A DNA stretch of 64,000 nt from Fischerella muscicola SAG 1427-1 = PCC 73103 (GTDB lineage Bacteria > Cyanobacteriota > Cyanobacteriia > Cyanobacteriales > Nostocaceae): the NCBI RefSeq assembly GCF_000317245.1, contig NZ_AJLJ01000375.1, forward strand, positions 1-64,000. Direction: 5' to 3'. The translations under genes were made by a program, and so were the position numbers. This document shows positions 1 to 8,417 of this stretch, in pieces (within the stretch, counting starts at the first letter, position 1; every line of letters begins with the position of its first letter). The notes under the pieces were generated by a model. It had not been told where the DNA came from, searched no databases, and saw nothing but the letters and a program-made list of their open reading frames with translations.

Positions 1-981
1 AATAGCTTCTGCTTGCATTCCTGTATAACAAGCATTAAGAAATACACAAACAATTTTATTTTCTGCTTCTTCGTTTTTTTCATTAAGTCCATAGGTAGCT
101 GCTAGTACCTGATGCCATAACTGATAGGCTAATTCCAAATCTTTATCTATTACCTCAGCTTTATATGCTTCTCTGCTAAGAGCATCTATATCTGTTTTAA
201 AAGTGTTTATGTTAGTATGCGTTGCTGATAAACACTGTGGTAAGAGGATTAAATAATACTTTTTTGCAGGTTCAGCTACTGTATAGGGACTTTGTAGAGG
301 TTTTTTATATTGAGAATTAATTTGGGGTACTTTTGCTTTGAGGTAATCATCTAGTCGTGTTACTGTTGCACAGTTATAGTCTCCCTTCAGTCTTAATCCT
401 TCGAGTAAAGCATGAGTGAAGGAACTTTGCTGTAATTCTTCTATTTCCCAAGATTGTTCATCAGGACTACAGGAAAAAAAGGTAATTACTCCCTGTTGCG
501 CTTCAGTACCAATTCCTTCTCCTCCTTTGTCTCCTGGGTTGTCACGACAGGCATCTAAGATAAGTATTATATTCCCAGCGCCACAATTACGCAGACTTTC
601 AACTACATAGCTAACTGTGATCGCGGTTCTTTCCACATCACCAGGATCACTATCAGACAGCATTAAAAAGTCACGCTGTTTGTGACGCCTACCATGTCCA
701 CTAAAGAAGAACCAGAAGTTGTCTCCAACTCCCATAAATTTTTTTTGAGTGAGAGTCCGTAAAACTCGTGAGACGTTAGTGAATTTCGGTTGAGATAGTA
801 TTGGTTGGCTGTTTGGTCTTACGATCTTTGGGGAATGGTCTGAGAAGTAAAATACTTCATCAAACTTAGCTTCCTGCTTTAAAAACTCCCCAAATAAATT
901 GGCATCTCGCTCTGCATATCTTAGTGGTCGTAAATTATCGTAATAATTAATACCAATTGAGATTGCCCAATTTTTTACCAT
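1..981 (-). CDS. Caspase-family protease, partial (C-terminal end outside window)
   Basis: The reading frame is open from an ATG at 981 to the window edge, 327 codons without a stop. The start reads MVKNWAISIGINYYDNLRPL, the usual opening of bacterial caspase (peptidase C14) domains. The catalytic dyad is visible: His in FFFSGHG (about residue 96) and Cys in ILDACRDN (about residue 145). Near the edge, about residues 310-327, the motif VFLNACYTGMQAEAI resembles the C-terminal segment of cyanobacterial caspase/CHAT-type effectors. The gene starts one base after the stop of the upstream small gene at 983-1363, so the two are almost certainly co-transcribed and probably translationally coupled. 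The likely role is a regulated protease in a conflict or cell-death system; the substrate is unknown. The missing C-terminus prevents naming any further domain. Confidence 0.85.
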   Translation of the reverse strand, partial: MVKNWAISIGINYYDNLRPLRYAERDANLFGEFLKQEAKFDEVFYFSDHSPKIVRPNSQPILSQPKFTNVSRVLRTLTQKKFMGVGDNFWFFFSGHGRRHKQRDFLMLSDSDPGDVERTAITVSYVVESLRNCGAGNIILILDACRDNPGDKGGEGIGTEAQQGVITFFSCSPDEQSWEIEELQQSSFTHALLEGLRLKGDYNCATVTRLDDYLKAKVPQINSQYKKPLQSPYTVAEPAKKYYLILLPQCLSATHTNINTFKTDIDALSREAYKAEVIDKDLELAYQLWHQVLAATYGLNEKNEEAENKIVCVFLNACYTGMQAEAI

Positions 982-982
982 T

Positions 983-1363
983 TCACTTGATTTCTGAGCG
1001 TTTGAATTTTAGTTTGATGGCGCCTTTAGCTCCGGCCTTAGCTCCATTACCGATGATACTTATCTGCCCTTCAGCGTTTATCTCAACAGATAATTCAATT
1101 TCGTCCAGTTGCATTCCAGATTTTCGATGATTCTGAGTCTCAGGACGAGCCGAAATTCTTTCTACTACATCTAGCAGACGTAACATCTCTTTTTCTAGTT
1201 TCTCAACCTTGACATCAGCCACTTTTGTTTTGCTAATGTCAATCTCTAGTTCCTCTTCCTCTATCCAAAATTGACCACCAGTATCAATTGCGCTCTTTGA
1301 GCCTTCTGTGATAATAGCTTGTTGCGTGTCTTCTACTATAATCCGGATCGTCTCTTCTTGCAT
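983..1363 (-). CDS. Small accessory protein partnered with the caspase (Pepco-like)
   Basis: The product has 126 residues, starts MQEETIRIIVEDTQQAI, and is acidic in its first half. A short helical stretch (about residues 48-70) follows, then a Gly/Ala/Lys-rich end with GNGAKAGAKGAIKLKF. This organisation resembles the small Pepco-type accessory domains found next to peptidases and CHAT proteins in bacterial conflict systems; that match is from memory, not from a search. It lies directly upstream of the caspase gene with a single base between stop and start, which points to stoichiometric production of the two. There are no membrane segments and no catalytic motif. It probably regulates or scaffolds the protease. 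Confidence 0.6.
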   Translation of the reverse strand: MQEETIRIIVEDTQQAIITEGSKSAIDTGGQFWIEEEELEIDISKTKVADVKVEKLEKEMLRLLDVVERISARPETQNHRKSGMQLDEIELSVEINAEGQISIIGNGAKAGAKGAIKLKFKRSEIK

Positions 1364-1513
1364 GATGGTAAGCTTATCTTAGGTAAGAGTTGATTTTAGA
1401 TACAACAGTAAAATAGTAGATTCCGCAAAAAAATCTAATTTTCTTATGCCAACAGTTGGGAGTATACAAGCTTGGTAGTGATCAACGAACTTAATGATGT
1501 CATAAAATTTTAA

Positions 1514-1554
1514 CGAATAGATGATATTTGTGATACCCAAATATCATCTATCCG
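1514..1554. terminator. Strong hairpin downstream of cupB
   Basis: A perfect 14-bp inverted repeat (ATAGATGATATTTG at 1517-1530, its complement at 1538-1551) encloses a 7-base loop. It extends by two more pairs outside one mismatch. It lies about 55 bases beyond the cupB stop on the minus strand and is followed in that direction by an AT-rich stretch. It is well placed to end the ndhF4-ndhD4-cupB transcript before the Pepco/caspase pair. A true U-tract is weak, so it could instead stabilise the 3' end. Confidence 0.6.
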
Positions 1555-1609
1555 CTATGGTGAGTTATTTATCTGTTTCTGACTTTATATTCTGCGGCAA
1601 ATTATTGTT

Positions 1610-2740
1610 TTAACTATTAACATCCATCAATCGTGATGTTTGCAATCTATCCATCCACTTTTCTAAATAAACTCGGTTAAGTTCTTGTTCTTTTGGATCT
1701 TGAGTATCCGCAGGGTAAGGCATTAACCCTAAAATAGTTGCGCTGGTAACACAGAACATTGATTTCTGGAAAGTCTCACAAATTTGTACCCGCAAATCAT
1801 CTTCTCCCCGACGACTGCGGCGATAAACTTCATGTAGATATTCTGGGAGAAAGTGACGCATATCTTGCATTAACAATGTGGGAGGAATACCAGCGCCACC
1901 AATCGGTAACGGATCAGCATACAAAGCACCGTACTGAAATCTCGCTTGATCTGGTGGAATTTGGTATGCTTGAGCATTGTAGGAAACTGTGCCAGGAAAA
2001 GGTGTTCCTCTAAAGAAAACCGCTTCTACATAAGGAATAGCTGTATCTGCCAAAAAAGTTAAGCCAAGGCTAGCAGGAAGAAGATCATAAACTTTATCTT
2101 TAATTTTGACGGAGTAGGTAATCGGCTTATTTGCAGCTTCTACTAAACCAAGTTTGATGTGATCTACAACTTGAGGAATTGATTTAATTTTGCCTTGATC
2201 ATAGAGGTCTGATAAGCTGAGGAAAATATCAGCCATCACCCGCCAAAATTGACCTAAGCCACTGTAATAAGAAGTAACGCGCAACTGTTCAATTAAAAAA
2301 TCGGGAAAAAGTTGATTAATTCCCAGCATGATCGGATTATTTTTAAACTTAGCTGCAATTACAGCTTTCGCTCTTTGTTGAAAATCTTTTGTGTCTAAAT
2401 ATTGATCTAGTCCACCGCCACCATGCCAAAACATGGCTTTCATACAATACTCAGCATACTCAAAATTAATGCGATCATGCCACCAGTGACGCAGTAATTT
2501 CTCGAAAGTAATTTCGCCATTAAAATATTTGAAAAAAGGGAAAAAAACTAAAAATTGATTTTCGGCAATATAGATAAGATTTTTGGAATAAGCATCTAAA
2601 ACAACGCCGTAGCTTTTGAGGATACCAACTACTTCTAATACATTTTCTGGGCAGTCGCGAAGTAATGCTTCGCCAGTTTGCAATCGTTTAATGTATTCCG
2701 CTAATGGATGGTGAGCAGGGTTTTTTTTAGTAGTTACCAT
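1610..2740 (-). CDS. cupB: CO2 hydration protein CupB/ChpX
   Basis: This 376-residue protein begins MVTTKKNPAHHPLAEYIKRL and carries the family's conserved interior, for example FEYAEYCMKAMFWHGGGGL and LADTAIPYVEAVFFRGTPFP. The Cup proteins attach to the specialised NDH-1 complex at the thylakoid and couple electron flow to hydration of CO2 to bicarbonate. The assignment to CupB (the constitutive, low-affinity form) rather than CupA rests on context. The gene lies downstream of ndhF4-ndhD4-type genes and next to the ccm operon, and there is no ndhF3/ndhD3/cupS arrangement. A 147-base low-complexity spacer separates it from ndhD4, but all three genes read the same way and probably form one operon. 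Confidence 0.9.
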   Translation of the reverse strand: MVTTKKNPAHHPLAEYIKRLQTGEALLRDCPENVLEVVGILKSYGVVLDAYSKNLIYIAENQFLVFFPFFKYFNGEITFEKLLRHWWHDRINFEYAEYCMKAMFWHGGGGLDQYLDTKDFQQRAKAVIAAKFKNNPIMLGINQLFPDFLIEQLRVTSYYSGLGQFWRVMADIFLSLSDLYDQGKIKSIPQVVDHIKLGLVEAANKPITYSVKIKDKVYDLLPASLGLTFLADTAIPYVEAVFFRGTPFPGTVSYNAQAYQIPPDQARFQYGALYADPLPIGGAGIPPTLLMQDMRHFLPEYLHEVYRRSRRGEDDLRVQICETFQKSMFCVTSATILGLMPYPADTQDPKEQELNRVYLEKWMDRLQTSRLMDVNS

Positions 2741-2887
2741 TGCAGTTTTCCTAAAGAAAGGGACTGAGGGAACATGGGGGAAATGGGGATGTAGGTAGGG
2801 ACACGGGGATACAGGGATGTTATTAACAATTTCTCCGCGTCACCGCGTTTAAGCTTCTCCCTTTCCCCAATTCCCGATCACCTATTC
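2741..2887. repeat. Low-complexity intergenic spacer between ndhD4 and cupB
   Basis: The spacer is a run of purine-rich GGGAxx and GGGGATx words on one half and pyrimidine-rich CTCCC/CCCC words on the other, with a central CGCGTCACCGCG. The two halves are partly self-complementary. The same vocabulary occurs in other spacers and inside four coding regions of this window. No coding potential is seen. Confidence 0.5.
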
Positions 2888-4384
2888 CTAATCCCCGATC
2901 CTTTGCACTGATACATGAGCAACAACACTTTGAGTATTGGCTATTGCTGTTGTTGTTGTTTCACTCCAACGGGTTAACCAAGCAGGTTGGATACCTAGAA
3001 TGACAATCAAGATGGCTAGAATGATGGCTGGAGTGCGATCGCTCCAATAAACTCGTGGTAGGTTTGTAACTTGTGCTGATAAGCGCCCAAAAAATGCGCG
3101 GTTGGTGAGAAGTAAGAAGTAAACCGCAGTTAATCCTGTACCAATCATGGATAACAAAGTTTGCACAGGAAAAATTGCAAAACTGGCGCGAAAGACGACG
3201 AATTCAGCAATAAATCCGACCATTCCTGGAATACCAGCACTTGCCATGACTCCAAGCACTATCAAGCTGCCAATTACAGGCATACCTCGTTCTGGATTCA
3301 ACAGTCCCCGCAGCACATCTAAATCACGACTACCTGCTTTTTGATACACGACTCCCACTAGTAAAAACAGTAGTGCAGAGATTAAACCGTGGCTAATCAT
3401 TTGCATCACAGTTCCTAATATACTTAATGGGGTAGCAGCAGCAGCAGCAAGCAGTATGTAACCCATATGTCCAATGGAACTGTATGCCACCATCTTTTTC
3501 ATATCTTTTTGGGCGATCGCACAGGATGCACCATAAAGCACGCTAATCACTGCCCAAGTTGCCAAAGCGGGAGCTAGATATCTCCAAGCATCTGGTAACA
3601 AGAACATGCCAAAACGCAGTAAGCCGTAAGTTCCCAACTTCAACAACACCCCAGCCAACAGGACTGAAATTGGTGTGGAAGCTTCTACGTGAGCATCTGG
3701 CAACCAAGTATGAAAAGGAACCAAGGGAATCTTGATGCCAAAACCAACCAAAATTCCTGCCAGCAGCAAAATTTGTGTTGCTAAAGGTAAGGCTTTGCTG
3801 TTTAAAGTTTCTAAAGCAAAGCTAGGTGAATCACTCAGCCACACTAAGCCAAGGAAACTTGCCAAAATTAAAATGCCAGAAAAAGCGGTATAAATCAAAA
3901 ATTTTGTCGCTGCATAACCGCGTCTTTGACCACCCCAAATGGCAATTAGTAGATAAAGTGGGATGAGTTCTAACTCGTAAAACAGGAAAAATAGTAGTAA
4001 ATCCTGCGCGAGAAATGCTCCAGTTACGCCCGCACTCAACAGCAATAGTAAAGAGTAATAAAATCGTGGGCGTTGTATATCTTCGTCTGTACTATAAACG
4101 GCAATGCAAGTTAAAAGTCCATTCAACAGTAGCAAAGGCAAAGATAAACCATCTATACCCAGGTGATAGTTCAGACCTAAAGCATCTATCCAAGGTAGGA
4201 ATTCAGTAAACTGTTGACTAACGATGGTTGGGTTAAACTTAACTGTTAAGAGAACTATCCACACAAAAGCCAAACTGGCAAATACTAATGTGATGCTACG
4301 GGATAGTTTTCCATTCATGCCGACAGGCAAGAAACCAATTAAAGCTGCACCCAATAACGGCAGCAAAATTAAAGCACTGAGCAT
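2888..4384 (-). CDS. ndhD4: NDH-1 subunit D4 (NuoM/MrpD-like proton-pumping subunit)
   Basis: The product has 498 residues with about 13-14 hydrophobic segments and starts MLSALILLPLLGAALIGFLP. The proton-translocation signatures of the NuoM family are present: FFLFYELELIPLYLLIAIWG early on, then IPLVPFHTWLPDAHVEAST, and a Lys-containing helix with GIKIPLVPFH. The NdhD4/NdhF4 pair defines the NDH-1 form that carries CupB and performs constitutive CO2 uptake. The D4 subtype is inferred from its neighbours ndhF4 and cupB. It lies 72 bases after ndhF4 in the same orientation. Confidence 0.88.
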   Translation of the reverse strand: MLSALILLPLLGAALIGFLPVGMNGKLSRSITLVFASLAFVWIVLLTVKFNPTIVSQQFTEFLPWIDALGLNYHLGIDGLSLPLLLLNGLLTCIAVYSTDEDIQRPRFYYSLLLLLSAGVTGAFLAQDLLLFFLFYELELIPLYLLIAIWGGQRRGYAATKFLIYTAFSGILILASFLGLVWLSDSPSFALETLNSKALPLATQILLLAGILVGFGIKIPLVPFHTWLPDAHVEASTPISVLLAGVLLKLGTYGLLRFGMFLLPDAWRYLAPALATWAVISVLYGASCAIAQKDMKKMVAYSSIGHMGYILLAAAAATPLSILGTVMQMISHGLISALLFLLVGVVYQKAGSRDLDVLRGLLNPERGMPVIGSLIVLGVMASAGIPGMVGFIAEFVVFRASFAIFPVQTLLSMIGTGLTAVYFLLLTNRAFFGRLSAQVTNLPRVYWSDRTPAIILAILIVILGIQPAWLTRWSETTTTAIANTQSVVAHVSVQRIGD

Positions 4385-4456
4385 AGGGGATAAATGAGGA
4401 ATGGGGATTGGGAGACGCGGAGACGCGGAGAATAATCAATGACAAATGACACTTGA

Positions 4457-6313
4457 CTAAAAAGGCAATTTCTCCAGCAAACCTAATGACCAGCTGATGA
4501 AGAAACCTAGTATGCTGATGCCGACAAGGATAGTGAGTAGATATCCTTGTGATTGCCCAGAGATGCTATATTTCAAGCTTTGTCCACCGAAAATTGCTGC
4601 AAATCCTACCAAGTTAACTAGGCCATCTACTATGTAGCGATCGCTCCAAGCGGAAATTTTAGAAAGTAGGGCAACTGCACTAACTACTGTAAATTTATAG
4701 ATCCGGTCGATGTAGAAGTCATATCCCAGCAAGTCTTGTATAAATCTCCAAGCTAATATTCTGGAACGTGACCAAGCTTTGTGGAGATACATAGTCGAGC
4801 CAATACCTACTCCTAAAAGGGTAGAAAATACCAGCATTCCCACTACATACCAACTGATACTTTCCCAGGTTGGTAAAAGATACCACTGCTGCAACATCAC
4901 GGGTAATAATAGGGTCATGATTGTCAGAGTTACCATTGGGAATGCCATTGGCCAAGGTGCTTCGGGGGCGCGACGGGTTTTTTGTTGTGGTTCTCCCCAG
5001 AAAACTAACCGGAATACTCGTGTTAAATTCAATGCCGTTAAGCCATTCACAAGTACTAATATCCAGAGTACCCAAGGGCTGATGATTGCCAAGCCGTCAG
5101 CCCAAGACAACATCGCCCAGAAGCTTCCTAAAGGTAACAAACTTACCATCCCAGCAGAACCAACCACAAAGGCGGTGGTAGTTGCTGGCATTCGCGACCA
5201 TAAGCCGCCCATTTCGGTTAAATCTTGACTGCTAGTAGTATAGATTACCGAACCAGTACTCATGAATAATAATGCTTTGGCGATCGCATGGGTAAACAGC
5301 AAAATCAGAGCCACGCCTCCTTGCTGCAAGCCTACTGCTAAGAACACCAAGCCCATGTATGCACTGGTGGAGTGAGATAGCGCCCGTTTAATATCAGTTT
5401 GGGCGATCGATACTAAAGATGCACCAACTGCCGTTACTGTACCAATAATGATCAAAGTGTTGAGAGCAAATGGTGATAAGGCTAAGATAGGCTGCAATTT
5501 ATACAATATATAGGCACCACCAGCTACCACCATTGAATTCCGCATCACCGAAGCTGGGTTAGGCCCTTCCATTGCTTCATCTAACCACAAGTGCAGTGGA
5601 AATTGCGCGCATTTACCAGCAGGCCCAGCAATCAATGCCAATCCTAATAAACTTGCACTTAAAGGGCTAAGTTGTGCTGTTTGCACCCACTCATATAAAT
5701 CAGAAAAATTCAAACTACCTGCTTTGGTTGCTAGTGTGACTACTCCCATAAGCAGCAACAAGTCTCCTACACGTTTGGTTAAAAACGCATCTCGTGCTGC
5801 TGTAACTACCAATGGTTGAGCATACCAAAATCCTACAAGCAAGTAGGTAGAAAGAGTCAGCATTTCCAGCAATGCATAGCTGAGAAACAGGGAATCACTT
5901 ACTGCTAAACCACTCAGGGCTGCTTCAAAAAAGCCCATTAAGGCAAAAAACCGAGCTAATGACCAGTCTTTTTCCATGTAACCCAAAGCGTAAATTTGCG
6001 CTAGTAAGCTTAATCCTGCGATTAAAACTGTTGCCCCAACACTAACTGGTGAGATTTCCAAAACAAAGGATATGTTTAAATCCGCCGCACTAAACCAGGT
6101 AATGACAAAATTTTCTGGTTCTCCATTCCAAATATCCTTGAATACAACCAGGCTATGGATAAAAGCCAAAACAGTTGTCAATAAATTAAAATATGCTGCT
6201 GGTCTTGGTCCAGTACGGCGAACTATTCCCATTGCCCAAGGCAAGGTCAAAATTGCTCCAAATAAGCTATAAAATGGTATCCACCAAGTTGTTGAGAACA
6301 AAAATTCATTCAT
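4457..6313 (-). CDS. ndhF4: NDH-1 subunit F4 (NuoL-like proton-pumping subunit)
   Basis: This 618-residue polytopic membrane protein starts MNEFLFSTTWWIPFYSLFGA. It contains NuoL-family motifs such as LLEMLTLSTYLLVGFWY, GKCAQFPLHLWLDEAMEGP and HAIAKALLFMSTGSVIY. The C-terminal long-helix region is present but short compared with NdhF1, as expected for the CO2-uptake versions. It is the first gene of the leftward unit ndhF4-ndhD4-cupB. The 635 bases between its start and ccmK1 are a shared divergent promoter region, so coordinated control of CO2 hydration and carboxysome synthesis is plausible. Confidence 0.88.
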   Translation of the reverse strand: MNEFLFSTTWWIPFYSLFGAILTLPWAMGIVRRTGPRPAAYFNLLTTVLAFIHSLVVFKDIWNGEPENFVITWFSAADLNISFVLEISPVSVGATVLIAGLSLLAQIYALGYMEKDWSLARFFALMGFFEAALSGLAVSDSLFLSYALLEMLTLSTYLLVGFWYAQPLVVTAARDAFLTKRVGDLLLLMGVVTLATKAGSLNFSDLYEWVQTAQLSPLSASLLGLALIAGPAGKCAQFPLHLWLDEAMEGPNPASVMRNSMVVAGGAYILYKLQPILALSPFALNTLIIIGTVTAVGASLVSIAQTDIKRALSHSTSAYMGLVFLAVGLQQGGVALILLFTHAIAKALLFMSTGSVIYTTSSQDLTEMGGLWSRMPATTTAFVVGSAGMVSLLPLGSFWAMLSWADGLAIISPWVLWILVLVNGLTALNLTRVFRLVFWGEPQQKTRRAPEAPWPMAFPMVTLTIMTLLLPVMLQQWYLLPTWESISWYVVGMLVFSTLLGVGIGSTMYLHKAWSRSRILAWRFIQDLLGYDFYIDRIYKFTVVSAVALLSKISAWSDRYIVDGLVNLVGFAAIFGGQSLKYSISGQSQGYLLTILVGISILGFFISWSLGLLEKLPF

Positions 6314-6948
6314 TTAAATTTTCCTTGATGTCTCAGCTTGTAATTCTTAGCCTTGCTAAATGAAATGCATTAATTAAACTCTATGATTAAAAGATTTAAA
6401 TACTATTAAACAGCATTATTTTGCTTTTGCTGCTTGCTCATTAGGAAAGAAAGACTAATATTTACTATAAAGTTTTTCTTATTTAAATCTATGCTAACCT
6501 TCATCTACATCACTCGAAATTTCTATCGCGAAAAGAACTATTTATCTCATACATAATAAAAACTTATACATTTTTTACAACTATTTTAGTGCAAACAGCA
6601 AAAACCGAGGAAAGACACCAATACTACTTTGTAGCTTGCTTGTCGTTCCCCTAGAGACAGGATTTACGTTTCTATGAACTGGTTTCAGCAAATATGATAA
6701 AGAAATTATAAAACAGAAGTAGGTACTCTAGGAATCCGTGAAGATTGGTTGAGAATAATACACATATAAAAAGTTGTTAAGTTTTTTTAAACTATTTTAT
6801 TATAAACTATTATACTAATTTATATTGTCAGGGGAGCCAAGCTTTCTTATGCTTAATTTGAGAACAGTTATTTAGCTCAAGATGAGCATCCCCGTCAGAA
6901 TTTTCAATAAAAGAGTACTAATTGCATTAATTGTGTAGGAGTCCTGCG
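6314..6948. promoter_or_regulatory. Divergent intergenic region ndhF4 / ccmK1
   Basis: This AT-rich region of about 635 bases separates two divergently transcribed carbon-acquisition units. I see no open reading frame of note and no convincing -35/-10 pair or LysR site. A weak inverted pair (TTGAG at 6858-6862, CTCAA at 6876-6880) lies about 70 bases before ccmK1. The region must hold both promoters by position alone. The ccmK1 ribosome site TAGGAG is at 6936-6941. Confidence 0.5.
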
Positions 6949-7257
6949 ATGCCTATTGCGGTTGGAATGATTGAAACAAAGGGTTTTCCGGCAGTCGTTG
7001 AAGCTGCTGATGCGATGGTGAAAGCCGCTCGTGTCACATTGGTAGGTTATGAAAAAATCGGTAGTGCTAGGGTGACTGTGATTGTGCGGGGAGATGTTTC
7101 AGAAGTCCAAGCTTCAGTGGCTGCTGGAGTTGAAGCAGCCAGAAGAGTCAACGGTGGTGAAGTGGTTTCCACCCACATCATTGCTCGCCCCCACGAAAAC
7201 CTAGAGTATGTCCTACCAATTCGTTACACAGAAGCTGTGGAGCAGTTCCGCACTTAA
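6949..7257 (+). CDS. ccmK1: Carboxysome shell hexamer protein CcmK1
   Basis: The product is a 102-residue single BMC-domain protein starting MPIAVGMIETKGFPAVVEAA. The pore loop KIGS is at residues 36-39. The frame can be read a few codons further upstream from a TTG at 6931, but the ATG at 6949 is preceded by TAGGAG at a good distance and matches the family start, so it is preferred. CcmK hexamers tile the flat facets of the beta-carboxysome shell and let bicarbonate and RuBP through their central pore. It is the first gene of ccmK1-K2-L-M-N-O. Confidence 0.95.
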   Translation: MPIAVGMIETKGFPAVVEAADAMVKAARVTLVGYEKIGSARVTVIVRGDVSEVQASVAAGVEAARRVNGGEVVSTHIIARPHENLEYVLPIRYTEAVEQFRT

Positions 7258-7434
7258 CAATTTTGGATTTGTGATTTTGGATTTTAGTATTGACTCCATA
7301 GGCAAACGCAGAAAGGGTAATAGATTCATCAAAGATTTGGCTTTAGATTTACTGAACCCTAATCCAAAATCTAAAAATTCTTGTGACTTTGCTTGTTTTT
7401 GTTTGTTGGAAGCTTCTTAAGGATTGAAAAAAGT
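7258..7434. repeat. ccmK1-ccmK2 spacer with long-range inverted repeat
   Basis: Perfect 11-bp arms GATTTTGGATT (7273-7283) and AATCCAAAATC (7361-7371) are separated by 77 bases. The arms consist of the same TTTTGGA/TCTAAAA words found in heptamer arrays elsewhere. In RNA this could fold and affect the ratio of the two shell proteins. No gene is seen here. Confidence 0.45.
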
Positions 7435-7779
7435 ATGTCAATTGCAGTAGGAATGGTAGAAACGCTTGGCTTCCCAGCAGTAGTGGAAGCAGCAGACGCG
7501 ATGGTAAAAGCTGCTCGCGTTACCTTAGTGGGCTATGAAAAAATCGGCAGCGGTCGCGTCACTGTCATTGTCCGAGGAGACGTTTCAGAAGTACAAGCCT
7601 CGGTAGCAGCAGGGGTAGAATCAGTCAAGCGAGTCAATGGCGGACAAGTTCTATCTACTCACATCATTGCTCGTCCCCATGAAAACTTGGAGTATGTTCT
7701 ACCAATTCGTTATACCGAAGATGTAGAGCAGTTCCGGGAAAATGTGAATGCAATTCGTCCCTTCGGTAGAAGACCATAA
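7435..7779 (+). CDS. ccmK2: Carboxysome shell hexamer protein CcmK2
   Basis: This 114-residue BMC-domain protein starts MSIAVGMVETLGFPAVVEAA, has pore loop KIGS at residues 36-39, and is nearly identical to CcmK1 over the first 90 residues. It differs by a 12-residue C-terminal tail with FGRRP. The ATG at 7435 is chosen because it aligns with CcmK1 and sits 12 bases after AAGGA; a longer in-frame version starting at 7393 is unlikely. CcmK2 is normally the major facet protein of the shell. The ccmL start follows 7 bases after its stop. Confidence 0.95.
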   Translation: MSIAVGMVETLGFPAVVEAADAMVKAARVTLVGYEKIGSGRVTVIVRGDVSEVQASVAAGVESVKRVNGGQVLSTHIIARPHENLEYVLPIRYTEDVEQFRENVNAIRPFGRRP

Positions 7780-7786
7780 ATCATAA

Positions 7787-8089
7787 ATGCAAATTGCCAA
7801 AGTTCACGGCACAGTAGTTAGCACTCAAAAAGATCCAAGTCTCAGGGGTGTTAAACTACTTTTGTTGCAATTAGTCGATGAAGAAGGACGCATTCTGCCA
7901 AAATACGAAGTAGCCGCCGATAGTGTTGGTGCTGGGGTAGACGAATGGGTACTTTTCAGTCGTGGTAGTGCGGCTCGGCAAATTCTTGGTAACGAACAGC
8001 GTCCAATAGATGCAGCAGTAGTAGCGATCATTGATACAGTTTATGTGGAAGATCGCATGATTTACAGCAAAAAAGAGCAATATCGATAG
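7787..8089 (+). CDS. ccmL: Carboxysome vertex protein CcmL
   Basis: The product is a 100-residue EutN/CcmL-family protein starting MQIAKVHGTVVSTQKDPSLR. It carries the family motifs LLQLVDEEG, AADSVGAGVDEWVLFSRGSAA and AAVVAIIDTV. It forms pentamers that cap the vertices of the icosahedral shell. Gene order after ccmK2 is canonical. In most cyanobacteria ccmM follows closely, but here a 328-base repeat-filled gap intervenes. Confidence 0.95.
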   Translation: MQIAKVHGTVVSTQKDPSLRGVKLLLLQLVDEEGRILPKYEVAADSVGAGVDEWVLFSRGSAARQILGNEQRPIDAAVVAIIDTVYVEDRMIYSKKEQYR

Positions 8090-8114
8090 TCAGTTAACAG
8101 TAATCAGTAAATAG

Positions 8115-8313
8115 TGTAGACGCGCAAGCAGTGAGACAGCGCGCAGAACAGGGGGTTTCCCCCATGTAGACGCGCAAGCGGTGAGCCAGTGCGGTGGACG
8201 GGTTCCCCGGCATAAAGCACCTGGCGTACTCTTACCAGAAGCCGCTTACGCGTCTACGCGCAGCGTCCCGGAGGGAACTACCCGTAGGGCTTCTCGTCGA
8301 GTGCGACTGCGTA
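8115..8313 (+). repeat. Dispersed repeat, copy A (inside the ccm operon)
   Basis: The block of about 196 bases has higher GC than its surroundings and many short internal palindromes (TCTACGCG/CGCGTAGA, GGGGGTTTCCCCC, CCCGGAGGG). The same sequence occurs in reverse orientation at 31060-31255 with only a handful of differences over the shared block. It lies between ccmL and ccmM. Short peptides can be read through it, but the other copy has the same frames and no start context, so it is not treated as coding. Further degenerate palindromic units continue to about 8370. Confidence 0.85.
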
Positions 8314-8417
8314 GACGCCCTTTGGGCGGCTTCTCGCAACAGTACCCATAGGGCTTGCCGCAGTCTACAGACTGATAACTCTTAACTGACAACTGACAAC
8401 AGAGGAGGAATCTCGCA

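Noticed and set aside
8194..8385. Open frame through repeat copy A, with the same peptide readable at 30935-31177
   Set aside because: Both frames arise from the same dispersed repeat, have no ribosome site and consist of palindromic words.
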